DNA from: Hortaea werneckii
Taxonomy: Eukaryota; Ascomycota; Dothideomycetes; Mycosphaerellales; Teratosphaeriaceae
Length of the DNA stretch: 64,000 nt
Assembly: GCA_037044905.1 (NCBI GenBank)
Contig: JBAOKB010000093.1
Span: 682,001 to 746,000, forward strand
Direction: 5' to 3'
The notes under the pieces are model-generated. The model saw only the letters and a list, made by a program, of their open reading frames with translations, was not told the DNA's origin and searched no databases. This document shows positions 53,901 through 63,665 of this stretch, piece by piece (positions within the stretch are counted from its first letter, which is position 1; every line of letters starts with the position of its first letter). The position numbers and the translations under genes were made by a program.

Positions 53901-55308
53901 TGGGGTTTTGGAGCGCGAGATGCGGGTTCGGAGGGAGCGGGAGAGGGAGGTTTTGGGTTTGGGGGCGAGGAGGACGAGGAGACGGGGTTGGAGGGTCGGT
54001 GGTGGTGGCGGGGTACCTCGTGTGGAATCGGAGGCAGGGGTGGGAGGGCGGGGGAGTCCTGCTTCTATTGCTCCTACTACTGCTACTGGAGCTAGTGGTG
54101 GTGGGTTTCTTGCTGCTGCTCGCCACGAAGGTCACGACCCTATCCCCCGAACATCATCTGCCGGTCCTGCTTCGATCGGAGACGAGCCCGCTTCCATCGA
54201 GCCGGACAGTATCCGTGCTGCTTACCCCTCCGGTTCCTCGGAGGAAACCATGTTCACGCCTGCTTCGCTCGAGTCCGAGTGGGATTCCCACGACGATTTC
54301 GGGGACGAGTTCGACGCGGACGAGGACGATTTACGGGATTTGGAGGATTATCTGGACGATGACGATGATTATGATGAGGATGAGGATGTGGATGTGGACG
54401 AGTACGGCACCTTTGTCGGAGGAGAAGGACCAGGAGGAGCACGACCCACTACGACGCCGACAACAACACCGCCAGCACATCAGGCCGCACCGCCCCCCCA
54501 CCACCCCCACCACCGAAACCCCTCCTCCCCTCCTCCTCCTTCTTCTTCTTCTGCCTCCCATCCCCATCCTCCTCCCCACCACTCCATCCCCGCCCTACCT
54601 CCCTACATCGACGCCCGTCCCACCATCAAAACTTACTTCAAGATCTTCTCCCCCTCCCGCGCCGGCCGAATGCTCTCCCTCTACGAATCCGCCCCGGATA
54701 AATTCAATTTTTCCCAGTCCTGGGGCTGGAAGAGCTCGACGCTGATGCTGGATGATGGGATTTTTGGCGGTGGGCCCGCGCCGGCCGCGCCGGGCGGTGG
54801 TGAGGCTGAGGCCGAGGGTGGTGGGAATGGCGTCGAGGGCGAGGTGGTTGGGGGTGAGGAAGGTGTGGGTGTGGGTTTGGGTGTTGGGGACGAGCTAGGA
54901 GGAGGAGGGACGGAGGATGGGAGAGGGATGGGTGCCGGGGTGTTGGCTAGGGATCATCACGTCTTACCCGGATTGATGCCCGGGCATGCTGGGGACCCGG
55001 TGGGAGCGGGGGGTCTGGACGGGCTAGGCCATGCGGGTAGAGGGAGAGGAGGTGGTGGGGTTGTTGCTGGTGGTGTTGGTGGTGGCAATGGAGCTTTCGC
55101 TTCTTCGCCCTCGGATCTTCCCCCTTCTTCGCGCGCTTCGCTCCGGTCTGCTAGACGCATGGACGGTGTTAGTAGTACAGCTAGCGGCAGTAGGAGGAGG
55201 ACGACGTCGACGATGATGACGCCGTCTACGACGACTTCCTCAGTAGCGGGGGCGAGGGGGAAGGGGGATGGGAAGTTGAGGTTTATGGTTGTCATTGGGA
55301 ATGTTTGA
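50986..55308 (+). CDS. large BTB/POZ domain protein with low-complexity C-terminal half
   Basis: A single frame of 1,440 residues from ATG 50986. Residues 1-260 are disordered (acidic start, Arg patch, Ser/Pro-rich). A BTB/POZ fold lies at about 268-400: LPDHLFTRGLLEGRHSDITV, HLHRLILDRAPFF, then a helical BACK-like part to about 480. Conserved-looking islands follow: residues 520-660 (including a strand around YIHLDFESLQFIRGQ), FPPFRFVAEFPPPGLLKERK with SQTVFYAGSLWNLYVQK at about 860-910, and a RPTIKTYFKIFSPSRAG block near 1205-1260. Between them are poly-Gly, His/Gln, Pro/His and Asp/Glu runs. Possibly a Cullin-3 adaptor or a structural protein; resemblance to germ-cell-less-type BTB proteins is weak. 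No intron was found. It looks genuine because the conserved islands share one frame. Confidence 0.85.
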   Translation: MNTLFSSYSDDEDEVDDDHPDHVPDRHTPRQRRRRESLFRDAMASNESYQHSRDALPGPSAAAADNVAAQSRRQDRPRPGVKRHSSLPQTLFASGSASIFGSGPSPSMESDQSPLSLPPTQHESPNSPRDAPSEAGQVPEASSIPRLSVSHPSQEQLPVSRPPLSAIGGRNRVPSTTRRAHFEDQVRSTADRRIIPRVEKDADDPTNPPATSSAHGRHRSNTLTTLSRLFAVRASTSPDASRQGSYLQQHPSTHHYGTSLSHRNLQTTSIQLGDLPDHLFTRGLLEGRHSDITVIAFNHPYHLHRLILDRAPFFTSALSAPWLESAAKEITVHPSDLDPNITQTAFELALKRLYGCSDPVEEEPEAIGLFAVGCWLEMKDLIDSAIESILRQMSPETLSPLIRLVTMNYYGRAGEKILASAKAMLCRDGSSMPLRFWSGIPADIVREMVGGDGFYIEGELERWVLAKRILDRRLKVRAYEAGLTVPSSSSSSSGLTGRSSMRRRRVIKKVPVEYWPRLTAVRFDSISTTSLFSPPVRRGPRSSSASSHANPPFYGGSRGLGAGGAPDPLHAFISLYTHPDIEPLLVLLDEGIHYIHLDFESLQFIRGQRDILGFPVMPEKVVNDALWMQMELRQKVINAAEGGLELGLSLKWTENEEEDYDESIATGHHANNDATTTKGKQKASEYPPPPSSPEQKHHNPGNSSFPSSTISSGSWDSNGLPRKFWIPASDCNIVMGGNADPVIATSNTTTLQRHAQQQQQHHQHQHQQGRYSMNLDPRDVQWASDFGAATAQPLGPPPPRPGSRGSATIPATTNPIHDRSTPTPGGTGVAPDRGGPLGNTASEPPLPSSPPPTQTYTHFPPFRFVAEFPPPGLLKERKRIYSQTVFYAGSLWNLYVQKVSTAGNRNGTTGGGQNAGGGGGGKQLGVYLHRAKERGDGDGSSVGGGSAGGGASSGRPSFDEAGNLRASVDERIGVLEREMRVRREREREVLGLGARRTRRRGWRVGGGGGVPRVESEAGVGGRGSPASIAPTTATGASGGGFLAAARHEGHDPIPRTSSAGPASIGDEPASIEPDSIRAAYPSGSSEETMFTPASLESEWDSHDDFGDEFDADEDDLRDLEDYLDDDDDYDEDEDVDVDEYGTFVGGEGPGGARPTTTPTTTPPAHQAAPPPHHPHHRNPSSPPPPSSSSASHPHPPPHHSIPALPPYIDARPTIKTYFKIFSPSRAGRMLSLYESAPDKFNFSQSWGWKSSTLMLDDGIFGGGPAPAAPGGGEAEAEGGGNGVEGEVVGGEEGVGVGLGVGDELGGGGTEDGRGMGAGVLARDHHVLPGLMPGHAGDPVGAGGLDGLGHAGRGRGGGGVVAGGVGGGNGAFASSPSDLPPSSRASLRSARRMDGVSSTASGSRRRTTSTMMTPSTTTSSVAGARGKGDGKLRFMVVIGNV

Positions 55309-55900
55309 TTTGATTCTCCTCTGCTATGATCAAGCCTATTCCTTTTTTAAGGGGGAGTGATTTGATCCGGAAGAATTTTTCGATCTGAGAATTTTGGGGG
55401 GTTTTCTCCATCCTCTTTCTTTCTTGATTCCTCCCCCCTTCCCCTTTCTTCCCCCCTCTTCTCCCGTTCTTAGACAGTGCATGTTACGGCCTGGGAGTAC
55501 CTGCTCGAGTCGATTGAGGAGAAAGCACAGGTCTTCTTCTTCTTTCCCCCACTGTGCAAACCCCTCCTAGCTCTCGCTCCAAGTATGAATTACCTCCCTT
55601 CGCCGCGACTCCAAAAAAAAAAAAGAAAAGAAAAGAAAAAGAAAAAGAAAAAAAAAAAAGCTGTACTGCATACTTCAGAAGCCACTCACTTCCCTGTCCC
55701 CTTCAATCCAAAATATCTCTTACCTCTGCGGTCCAAGTCCTTTCGATCCCATTCGTCCGAAGAAGAAGAAGGGGGAAAAAAAAGCACACCCACCGCTCTA
55801 ACCCCCATCTGAGCTCTTCCTTCCCTAATCCCCCTCCCTCTCCTCCTTTTCTTTCTCTTTTTCATTTCTCACATCATCTCATCTCACCTCCCGCCCCCCG
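55309..55900. other. intergenic between convergent genes, with A-rich microsatellite
   Basis: About 590 bp. It contains an A-rich tract with regularly placed G at 55613-55660 and pyrimidine-rich stretches on both sides. No gene recognised. Confidence 0.55.
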
Positions 55901-57325
55901 CTAACCATCCCCTTCCGTCCGAAAAACCGCCATCCGCCCCCGTCCGCTCTCATCCTCCCACGCCCGGAACATCCCCCCGCAGTTGAAATCCGCCACGATT
56001 TCCCCACCGACCCCTGGAGTGAAATCTATCCCTATCATCCCCCCCTCGCCCTCGCCTGTGCGTCCCCAGCGTTCGGCTGCGCTACGCTGGAGTTGGCCGT
56101 TGGGTCCTGCGATCTTGGTCACGGATGCTTGGAGTGGGTAGCCCCCCTGTGGGGTTCCCGCGTCGTGAGTCTGGTATTGTGCTATTGCGGCTGCGGTGCG
56201 CGCTGCGCTGAGTCGGAGGAAGGAGTCGCCGTTGCCTGTTCCGGAGATTGCTATGCTGCGTTTGCTGGGTGTGGAGGGGATGGGTTTCCGGGAGTCGGAG
56301 GGTTCCTCTAGTTGGGGCTCGGAGGTCGGGAGGGGGAGGTAGGGGGTTAGAGTTGGGAGGCACGAGGTGAGTGCGGTGGTGAGGGAGGTGAGAGGGGATG
56401 GCTGGTGTCGAGGCTGGACAGTAGAATTAGAAGGGCGCTGGGGAAGGACTTCCCATTCTTCAGCCCAGAACCCCGCCCCCAGCGTCGGCGTATCGCCTAT
56501 CCGTCCCGGTAGCTTGTTCGTGATCCCGCCTGTCGATGTCGCGACGCAGGTCATGCCCGAGCGGTCCAGGACTACCGCTCCCACTGTCCCCTGGGGGAGG
56601 TATTCTTTCCCATCCCACGAGACATCGCCCGCCCAGAACCTTTCGTCGCCTTCGCCTCCGGCGAACTTGAGCGATCCTGCGATGTCTTCGTCTTCCAACC
56701 CCCCTACCTTTGGCCCCGAAACTCCTTCATCCGCCCGCCGTCGATGCTCCCGATACAGCTCATCCGAGCTCTCGAGCCCCAATCCCCGTCTATGCTCATC
56801 CCACCTCTTGCGCGTCCAGAAATAACTCGGCCGCACCAATTCCACTCCCCATTCCCTCGCCAACTTCTCGCACGTCTCGCCCTCCAATTGCACATGGCCC
56901 TGCGCACCCCCTCCGTCGTCCTCGTTCCCCCGCTCCAACATCTCCTTGGCCAGCAGGATGGGGTTCTTGACCCGTCGCACTTTCATCACGCCCACCCCGC
57001 GTTTCCGGTATCGAGCGGGATCGCTGCACATTATACTCGCTTCCAGCTCGTGGGTTCCCTCGGTTGTGAAGACGGCGCCATGGCCGGAGTTGAAGAGGGG
57101 GTTGTTTTCTAGGTCGCTGACGGCGGAGGCGGCGACGTCGAGGGCCGAGGCGGTGGGGTTGGTGTGCAGTTGGGAGGAGGCGGAGTGGAGGATCTTGAGC
57201 AGGGCATGGCGGTAGGTGGTGTAAAGATTGGGGGGGAGGTTGGACGGGGTTATGTTGCCTGCGCCGCCGTGGATGATGATGCGGGGGCGGATGGGTGGGG
57301 GTTTCTCGTTCATGGGGAGGTGCAT
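55901..57325 (-). CDS. threonine-type asparaginase / isoaspartyl peptidase (Ntn hydrolase)
   Basis: Predicted N-terminal-nucleophile hydrolase that matures by self-cleavage and then splits L-asparagine or isoaspartyl peptides. 474 residues from ATG 57325, whose frame is open further upstream without an ATG. Start of the fold: IIIHGGAGN, then ALDVAASAVSDLENNPLFNSGHGAVFTTEG and an ELEASIM segment. A variable, charged insert precedes the cleavage site. The nucleophile is Thr247 in QGTVGAVVLD, followed by VATSTGGITNKLPGRIGDTP, which is the substrate pocket block. ISGTGNGDSF lies in the beta chain. The long inserts (about 160-235 and 290-340) resemble those of fungal Taspase-like members, so it could also be a protein-cleaving relative. 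No signal peptide. Confidence 0.9.
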   Translation of the reverse strand: MHLPMNEKPPPIRPRIIIHGGAGNITPSNLPPNLYTTYRHALLKILHSASSQLHTNPTASALDVAASAVSDLENNPLFNSGHGAVFTTEGTHELEASIMCSDPARYRKRGVGVMKVRRVKNPILLAKEMLERGNEDDGGGAQGHVQLEGETCEKLAREWGVELVRPSYFWTRKRWDEHRRGLGLESSDELYREHRRRADEGVSGPKVGGLEDEDIAGSLKFAGGEGDERFWAGDVSWDGKEYLPQGTVGAVVLDRSGMTCVATSTGGITNKLPGRIGDTPTLGAGFWAEEWEVLPQRPSNSTVQPRHQPSPLTSLTTALTSCLPTLTPYLPLPTSEPQLEEPSDSRKPIPSTPSKRSIAISGTGNGDSFLRLSAARTAAAIAQYQTHDAGTPQGGYPLQASVTKIAGPNGQLQRSAAERWGRTGEGEGGMIGIDFTPGVGGEIVADFNCGGMFRAWEDESGRGRMAVFRTEGDG

Positions 57326-58020
57326 GGTGATAGGGTGGTTGTGTATGTGGAAAGATGGAAGGGGCAGGGAGAAGAGTAGAGAGTGGTTTACTTGACCTTG
57401 GCAGATAGTTCTTAAAGGAGGCTTTCGTAGTGATGGTAGTGGAAAGAGATAGACTCGAGAAAGCCCGGGGAGAGGCGAGGTATGATGATATGGAGGCCGA
57501 AATAGGAAGGTGGAAGATGGGCTGCCAAGACGAACTTGGATCGGCGAGGTCGATCTTAGCAACTTCCACGCAACATAACGCTACATCTTTACGGCTGACG
57601 GAAATTGTCATTGGCATAGGGGGATTATGCAGGTCTGTCTGATTTGTGAGGCTTTAATGCGGCTAGTTTGGCTCCTGTCTTCTTTTCTTGTTCCCCTCTT
57701 CTTCTCCTGTTCTTCTTTTTGCATGTCCTAATCCAAAAATACCCATGGAAAGATTTAAAACCAAAATGAAGCTGAAACGATTTGAGGCTATCCGAATGCT
57801 TCCTCCTCACCGGAAATTCACGCAAGTTTTACCTTGTACCCGACTGATCGTAACGGGAAACTAAGAGCTTTCTACCATGGTGGTCAACCGGCCAGCCGGT
57901 GCCATGCATTTCCTTATCCCCTATCGACTACATACTCCCCACCTATCCTGCAGCATTCCTGCATCGACATTTCTACGCTGTTGTGTAGCTGCCTCACTTT
58001 GCACACGAGCCTCTCTCTAT
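57326..58020. other. intergenic, asparaginase promoter side
   Basis: About 700 bp between tandem minus-strand genes. No recognisable gene. It should carry the asparaginase promoter and the 3' UTR of the ML-domain gene. Confidence 0.5.
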
Positions 58021-58719
58021 CTAATTGCCACTCATCATATCCCCCTCAGTACTCGGCAAATCAGCCACAACACACATCACCGTCGACCCATCCCCCAGCG
58101 TCGTCGAAGCCTTGACATAAAATTCCCCTTCCGGCTTCGGCACATCCAACCCTTGCAACGCGCTCGCCGCAGCCCCAGGCAACTTCGGGATCGGATGACT
58201 CCTCTTCTTATCGAAGGATCCCGCTTCGATGGGACATTTGTGCACTTCCCCATCGCCGCTGAAGTGCTTCATGATCGCGTCCGGGATCATGTCGAGGTTC
58301 TTGCAGAGGTCCTGCTTGTGCGAGCCGATCATGGCCAGCTTGCCGGACTCGATCTTGCCGAATTCCACTGCGTGCATGGCGCCCTCGGTAATGGGCTTTT
58401 GGAGCTCGCCGTTGATGGTGAGGGTGACGTTTGAGCCCCTGTTGTTCGTTAGTATGGAGGAGGGGAATAGGGACGGGGGTTGTCTCTGTTCGGGGGGGAC
58501 TCACGGTTGAGGCGGCAATGGGTTGATCGAGACGTCGCTTAGAGTCATGTGGTAGTCTGATGGGTCCGAGCAGTAGTACAGCGTGTTCGAGCCGGGGACC
58601 TTGGGGCCCAGTGGAGCTGAGGAACTGCTTGAGCTGGCACTGCCAGTGCTTTGGGCAGGAGCTTGCGCCAGCGCACCAGTCGCGGCGAAGGCAAGGGCCA
58701 GGAAGTTTACGTTGTACAT
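58021..58719 (-). CDS. secreted ML-domain (NPC2 / PG-PI transfer-like) protein
   Basis: Lipid-binding fold of the MD-2-related type; fungal members transfer sterols or phospholipids in the vacuole or outside the cell. Exons 58505-58719 and 58021-58438 (66-nt intron, Pro codon split) encode 210 residues. A signal peptide of about 18 residues (LALAFAATGALA) is followed by a Ser-rich linker. The ML features are visible: YYCSDPSDYHMTLSDVSI, PLPPQPGSNVTLTINGEL across the splice, GAMHAVEFGKIE, DLCKNL, CPIEAG and a late GEFYVKASTTLGDG strand ending in VMCVV. The conserved Cys set fits the disulphides of the family. The last residues after the ADL strand are short and polar. The ligand cannot be read from sequence. 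Confidence 0.85.
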
Positions 58720-59948
58720 GATGGTCTTTGGTGTGGTTGGTCGAAGTGTCAACAAGTGAAAATAGGGAAAGAGACGAAAATTCCAAGCTCCAGGCTGTTG
58801 AAGTGAATGTGGTTGTTAGTATTCTAAGATGTGGAAAACGAGGCAAGTGTACACTTCTTTATACCACCCACTTCATCAACAACGGCCAGTTTACCTCGGA
58901 ATCTGGAGAGTGATCGTCTCTTTGCAACCTCCACTAGCGTTCAACATGACACTTGACATGTTGCCGATTCTCTCCTGGGAGGCCTCGGAAGTCAGAGATA
59001 CTGCCGACTGGAGCGTTTTTAATCATTTACATTGCCTTTTAGAGTCTCCTACGACGCAAGCGGTCGGCGATATCCATCATCGAGAAACGTGTTGTGGTTA
59101 TCTTAGATCTCAAAGGCTTGTCTGGGACGTTCAATGTCGGAATCCCCTAACGCTTAACACTGGAGAGTAGCAATACTCGATCCGCCGAAACAGAGGTTGA
59201 AGCCATCGACGATATTTGTTGCAAGTCGGAGACCCGGGCCTCGTCAATGCCAGGTCCAATCTCACGATCCAATACTCCAACCAGATGTGGACCTCCGCCA
59301 CATAAACCTTCCAAAATCTCCACAGCGGGCTTCCGCATCCTCACCCATGTCGCGATCCTGACGCATACTAACCCATCAACCCGGTTTCCCTTATTTTGAG
59401 AAAACCAAAGTCTCGGAACATTGCGCAAAAATGTCCATCGCGGGGTTTACGATTTCCTATCTTGTTGCACTGTCGGGGCTTGTTACAAGGGCAGGTGCGA
59501 AACCTAGGGCTGCCAAGAATCTCGTTTCACCAAACCCTCAGACTTGGAAATGTCTGTGACGTGCGCCGTGTTCAATGCGTTTCAAAAGGGACGGTGACCC
59601 ATTTGGAGGGGAGGGAAAAGGTATGGTGGCATTGTTGGGAGCACTGCACATCGAGAAAATGCTTGGTCAAAGTTATGGTATGCTTTGTTCAATTCGTCCT
59701 GGTGCAAGATGAGGTCTTCAGTTGAAAAGGCTGTTCGTCTTGGATCAGGAATTATTCCTGGAAGCAAGGCTAGCTTCACGATGAGATCCTTGATAGTACG
59801 ATGAACAGGCGAACGAAATGTGAAGCGAGTGACTCCAGAATGGCGCGGTACAAACGCGCAGGTCTCCCATACAATTCAGTCGCTCGTTGCCAATAAAAAC
59901 TATCCCGTAAAGTAAAATTTTTAGAAAGGCGTGGGCAAGAACAATGGA
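58720..59948. other. intergenic, about 1.2 kb
   Basis: Between the ML-domain gene start and the Zn2Cys6 gene stop, both on the minus strand. Frames up to 113 codons lie on both strands without domain or splice support. No gene called. Confidence 0.45.
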
Positions 59949-62477
59949 TCATCTAGTCCTAAACATGCCCTGTCCAAGCGCAGTGAGATACCCATACCGG
60001 GTCAACATAGTCGGATCGAACTTCTCTCCGCCGCGGACCCCATTGCCACTCTCGCCCGTCGTAGCGCCCACGCTCCCACCACCACCGCCCACCGCCGCGT
60101 TCGCTAGGCCGTTGAGACCACCACCCTCACCACCACCTCCGCTCTCGATCCTAGCCCTCTTGCTAAGAACCAACTCCCTGCACGCCCCATCCCACCCCTC
60201 ACTCTCCTGCTTCCCCGCCAATCCCCTCCCCTGCCCCAGACACTCCGCCATCTCCGCCAGCCCCTTGACGGCCTCGTCCCGCGTCTTGGCCACATCGCAG
60301 AGCTCACAGAGCGTCATCGCGGCCAGCGCGCCAAAGTGGTGGTTCAAAGGCGTGACGGGCGTGAGACGGGAGTTGAGCACGGTGGCGACTTTGACCGCAT
60401 GCCCCACTAGCTCCGTGGGCTCCGTGTTGGGGTTTAGGCGTTTGATGAGCAGGTGGCAGTGGTGGTAGGAGAGGTGGACGAGGTTCAGGGAACCCCAGAC
60501 CGACTCGACGGATTCGCGGAAGCGGTCGATTTCGCCTGCGAGGGTGAGGCCGAGGAGGGAGGAGGCTGGGTTGGAAGGGGCCATGACGTCCGTGGAAGGG
60601 GTTTTGGTCGTGGTTAGGACGGCGGCGAGGTGGCCGATGATGAAGGAGAGCCGGGCGAGATGGTAGGTGCTTTCGCCGAGGAGCATTTGGTCTTCGGGAA
60701 GCAGGACGACGGAGTTCTCGGGGAGCTTGAGCAGGTCCGCCGTGCTGGATGCGTGCCAGCGGTCGAGGATGAAGAGGACCCACCACACGCGCCGGGCTAG
60801 GCGTTCTTCTGAATCTCGATCGCCTGCCATGACACTCTGGGATTGTGCGCCAGAGTGCAGGACGTTGATCTCGAGTTGGCCTGCGACACCAGCTGCTCTC
60901 CCCAGCCATTCGGCGCGTGATGGGCCGGCTTGCCCGCGGATGGTGGCGGGACCGTGGTTGTCGCCTTCTAAGGCCATGAGAAGGAGCGTTTGGAGGTAGA
61001 CAAGATTGGTGGCATTCGTGTGAGTGCTTGGATTGTCAAAGGGGTATCGAGCAAGCAGTTCTGCAGCTTTCTTCAGCGCCTGGGGATAGCCGGCATTGCT
61101 TGGGAGTGTGGTGGTCGGGAAAGTGCGCATCAGGCAATCTAGTGCGGCCAGGAAAGCTTCTCGGAGGGTGGACGGACAATCAGTCAACGTGGCGCGAAGT
61201 CGATGTTTGCTACTGGGTAAGAGCGGAAAAGTCTGATGGATGAGTCGGTAATACTCGCTGATCACTGATTCATCCCAGTCGAAAGAGGTGATGTTAGTGC
61301 TGTTCTCGTTTGATATTGACGTGATATCTGTTGAAGCTTGAGCAATTGGTACGTTTTGCTGATGGGGAAGGGTTCCCCGCCTCCAGAAAGGTTGAACATC
61401 ACCAGCTTGAGGCGGCGGTTGCGGAGCGTGGTAAGGATAGGGCGGGATCTGCGCCTGTTGCGGCGCGCCAGGCGGTGGCGGCGGCGGCTGCTGCTGCTGC
61501 TGCTGGGCCACAGACTGTGGTGCCATCATGTGCGCTGCCGGGGCCTGCATTGTATGATATCCTCCCAGCTCTGCTGCGTCCCTACTTCTCTTCTCTCCCA
61601 CTCTCGGGCCAGTGTCAAATGTCATAGGTAGTACGCCTTGCTCTGCCAGGCTGCCTCTCAGCTCTCGAATCTCCCGCTCCCTCTCCCCGACCACGCCATT
61701 ACTACTGCCTCCCACCTCTCGCTCTAGACTGTTTAATCGCTCAGCCAGCTCCTTGATGTATCCTTTGCTCGGCCCTCTCTTCATAGGCTGTCTACTGAAG
61801 GCGCATCTTGCGCTCGTGCGCGCGCAATTAGTACAGGGCGTCTGGCCCGTCTCATCGACAGCGTCGCAGCGGATCTTCTTCCGGCGACACTCATCGCAAG
61901 CGCGGGAGACTTTGGTGCGTTCTTTGGGCGTGTTGCGTAGAGGCTGGGCAGGTGCGGCAGCGGACGCGCCGTTGTGCGCGTGGGCAAAGGCGTAACTACT
62001 AGGCGGGTGGCCGCGAGTGGGGCTGCCATCCATCTGCTGCGGAGTATGCAGTTGCGACTGGGGAGGACCGGCTGAGTGTTGGTCTAGATAAGGCGTCGGG
62101 CGTCCGTGCGGGGTCTGATGCGGCGTGCCTTGGAAGGTGCCCATCATGGAGGTAAGGTTTTGTCGCAGCTGCGGATCATCTGGCACGGGCTCTTGGTCTG
62201 TATCGTCCTGGTCTGCATCGCCGTCATGGGCCTGTGTTGCGTTGCCATCTTCAGACGCGCCTGCGGTGGTGGGTGGATCATGGCGGTCACTGGAACGGCG
62301 TTGGTTTGGGTCAGGTTGCTGGTAGAAAGGCAGACCGGACTGCTGACCTGGTGAAGGGTAGCGCTGGTATTGATGCTGGTGCTGGTGCTGCTGGAGTTCC
62401 GAGGCGGCGTTGGTGTCGGCTGCGGGCGGTGAGTAGACGCTGCGGGACTGGCTGGATATCGACTGCCAGGCCGACAT
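59949..62477 (-). CDS. Zn2Cys6 transcription factor, Rgt1-like
   Basis: Nuclear DNA-binding regulator of the fungal Gal4 class. A single exon of 842 residues. The first 180 residues are Gln/His/Pro-rich and acidic. The zinc cluster is C194-x2-C197-x6-C204-x10-C215-x2-C218-x6-C225, followed by KRGPSKGYIKELAERLN. This KRGPSKGY linker and the following helix match yeast Rgt1, the repressor of hexose-transporter genes, and its mould relatives. A Q-then-P run (QQQQQQ then PPPPPP) lies near 325-335. A regulatory domain of the fungal type occupies about 390-690 (FDWDESVISEYYRLIH, RVWWVLFILDRWHA). The C-terminus is Gly-rich. It could control sugar transport or the nearby hydrolases, but that is only suggestion from family. 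Confidence 0.9.
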   Translation of the reverse strand: MSAWQSISSQSRSVYSPPAADTNAASELQQHQHQHQYQRYPSPGQQSGLPFYQQPDPNQRRSSDRHDPPTTAGASEDGNATQAHDGDADQDDTDQEPVPDDPQLRQNLTSMMGTFQGTPHQTPHGRPTPYLDQHSAGPPQSQLHTPQQMDGSPTRGHPPSSYAFAHAHNGASAAAPAQPLRNTPKERTKVSRACDECRRKKIRCDAVDETGQTPCTNCARTSARCAFSRQPMKRGPSKGYIKELAERLNSLEREVGGSSNGVVGEREREIRELRGSLAEQGVLPMTFDTGPRVGEKRSRDAAELGGYHTMQAPAAHMMAPQSVAQQQQQQPPPPPPGAPQQAQIPPYPYHAPQPPPQAGDVQPFWRRGTLPHQQNVPIAQASTDITSISNENSTNITSFDWDESVISEYYRLIHQTFPLLPSSKHRLRATLTDCPSTLREAFLAALDCLMRTFPTTTLPSNAGYPQALKKAAELLARYPFDNPSTHTNATNLVYLQTLLLMALEGDNHGPATIRGQAGPSRAEWLGRAAGVAGQLEINVLHSGAQSQSVMAGDRDSEERLARRVWWVLFILDRWHASSTADLLKLPENSVVLLPEDQMLLGESTYHLARLSFIIGHLAAVLTTTKTPSTDVMAPSNPASSLLGLTLAGEIDRFRESVESVWGSLNLVHLSYHHCHLLIKRLNPNTEPTELVGHAVKVATVLNSRLTPVTPLNHHFGALAAMTLCELCDVAKTRDEAVKGLAEMAECLGQGRGLAGKQESEGWDGACRELVLSKRARIESGGGGEGGGLNGLANAAVGGGGGSVGATTGESGNGVRGGEKFDPTMLTRYGYLTALGQGMFRTR

Positions 62478-63665
62478 GATTACGGGCGTGATTTAGTTAG
62501 TAGCAGTGGCAGAGAGACAATTGTGCCAGTCATATGAAAGAGATTATACGTGATCTTCAGGGCAGAGAACGCATGGAGTGAAAGCGGTATCGCAATGATA
62601 CCCGGGGTGGTGGTGGTGCATGAATGCGAGAAGACCAGGCGGACTGGCCAGCGAGGCAGCGTCGCAGCGACACTCGGCTATCGTACGGGCTAGCGCGTGA
62701 TGGGGGCAAAAGCATGCGGTGTATAGCCAAGAGCAGCTTCACCTCTCCCACACAAGACCTACCTGTCCGTCCGGTCGCACTTCGATGTCGTTGGCAGCAG
62801 AAGCGTAGCCTTTACGGTGTTGGAAGGAGATGAAGTCGCTTGCTGCTGGCGCGCAGTCCTGATCAATGCATTTCGGCGCGGTGATACCTTCTTCCAGCCT
62901 CTCCCCCTCCTAGCCTTGCCCACTCTTTCCCATCGAAACCAGCCGGGAAAGTCGCGGCTTTCTCCATACTTGCCATCGTGCATACTGTAGGGTACTATGT
63001 ACCTGGGTACACGCTGACTCGCCACGACATGACATCGAGCGGTGCTCTCGACCCTCTGATCACCTCACGGATCGCTAATGGTACACCCTCCCCACGACAA
63101 TGAGACTCTAGATGCACGCAGACTCTGGCGAGGTTGATGTCTGCGCCATCCGTCCGACACCTTTCGACACGCACAAGGTGAAGCTGCACACGTAGACATT
63201 GAATAAGAGATTTAGGCCTATGATCAGATATCCCCTCGTGCAGAACTGCTGGGAGATCACACCTCTCTGCGTGACCATGTCATCCTTGAACCCCTATCAC
63301 CCTTGCACAACAACCGCCAATGCATAGGCACATGGCTCTGCCCAAGCAGTATTGTTCTCGCCGGCTGGCATTCCTCCTCGGCCTTTGGCGAATGGGTCTT
63401 ACCAATGACCTACAAACGCAGCCCCGACAATGTGGATCTCCAAGATACAATCAGATACCATCTGCTGCAGCGCGTCTGTCGCCAAGAACAAGGTAGGTAT
63501 CTTTGGAATGCACCGCGGCTCACCATCCGCGCGCGCATATTTCTTACCAAATCCTGTAAACCTTTCGTCAAAACAGCCGCTCTTACTGCCGCCGGCTGAT
63601 CACTACCAAAGTCCACTGGAGGACTGCGCAAACGGCGCAAGTACGGCGCCTACATCCGCCATGTC
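62478..63665. other. intergenic, divergent promoter region of about 1.2 kb
   Basis: Between the Zn2Cys6 regulator (minus) and the secreted Ser/Thr-rich gene (plus). No gene recognised; frames of up to 98 codons overlap on both strands. The length is typical of a regulator's promoter in moulds, and it also carries the promoter of the right-edge gene. Confidence 0.45.

Noticed and set aside
56796..57617. 273-codon frame overlapping the asparaginase gene
   Set aside because: Same strand, other frame; Arg/Pro/His-rich content and no motif, while the asparaginase frame carries all family blocks.
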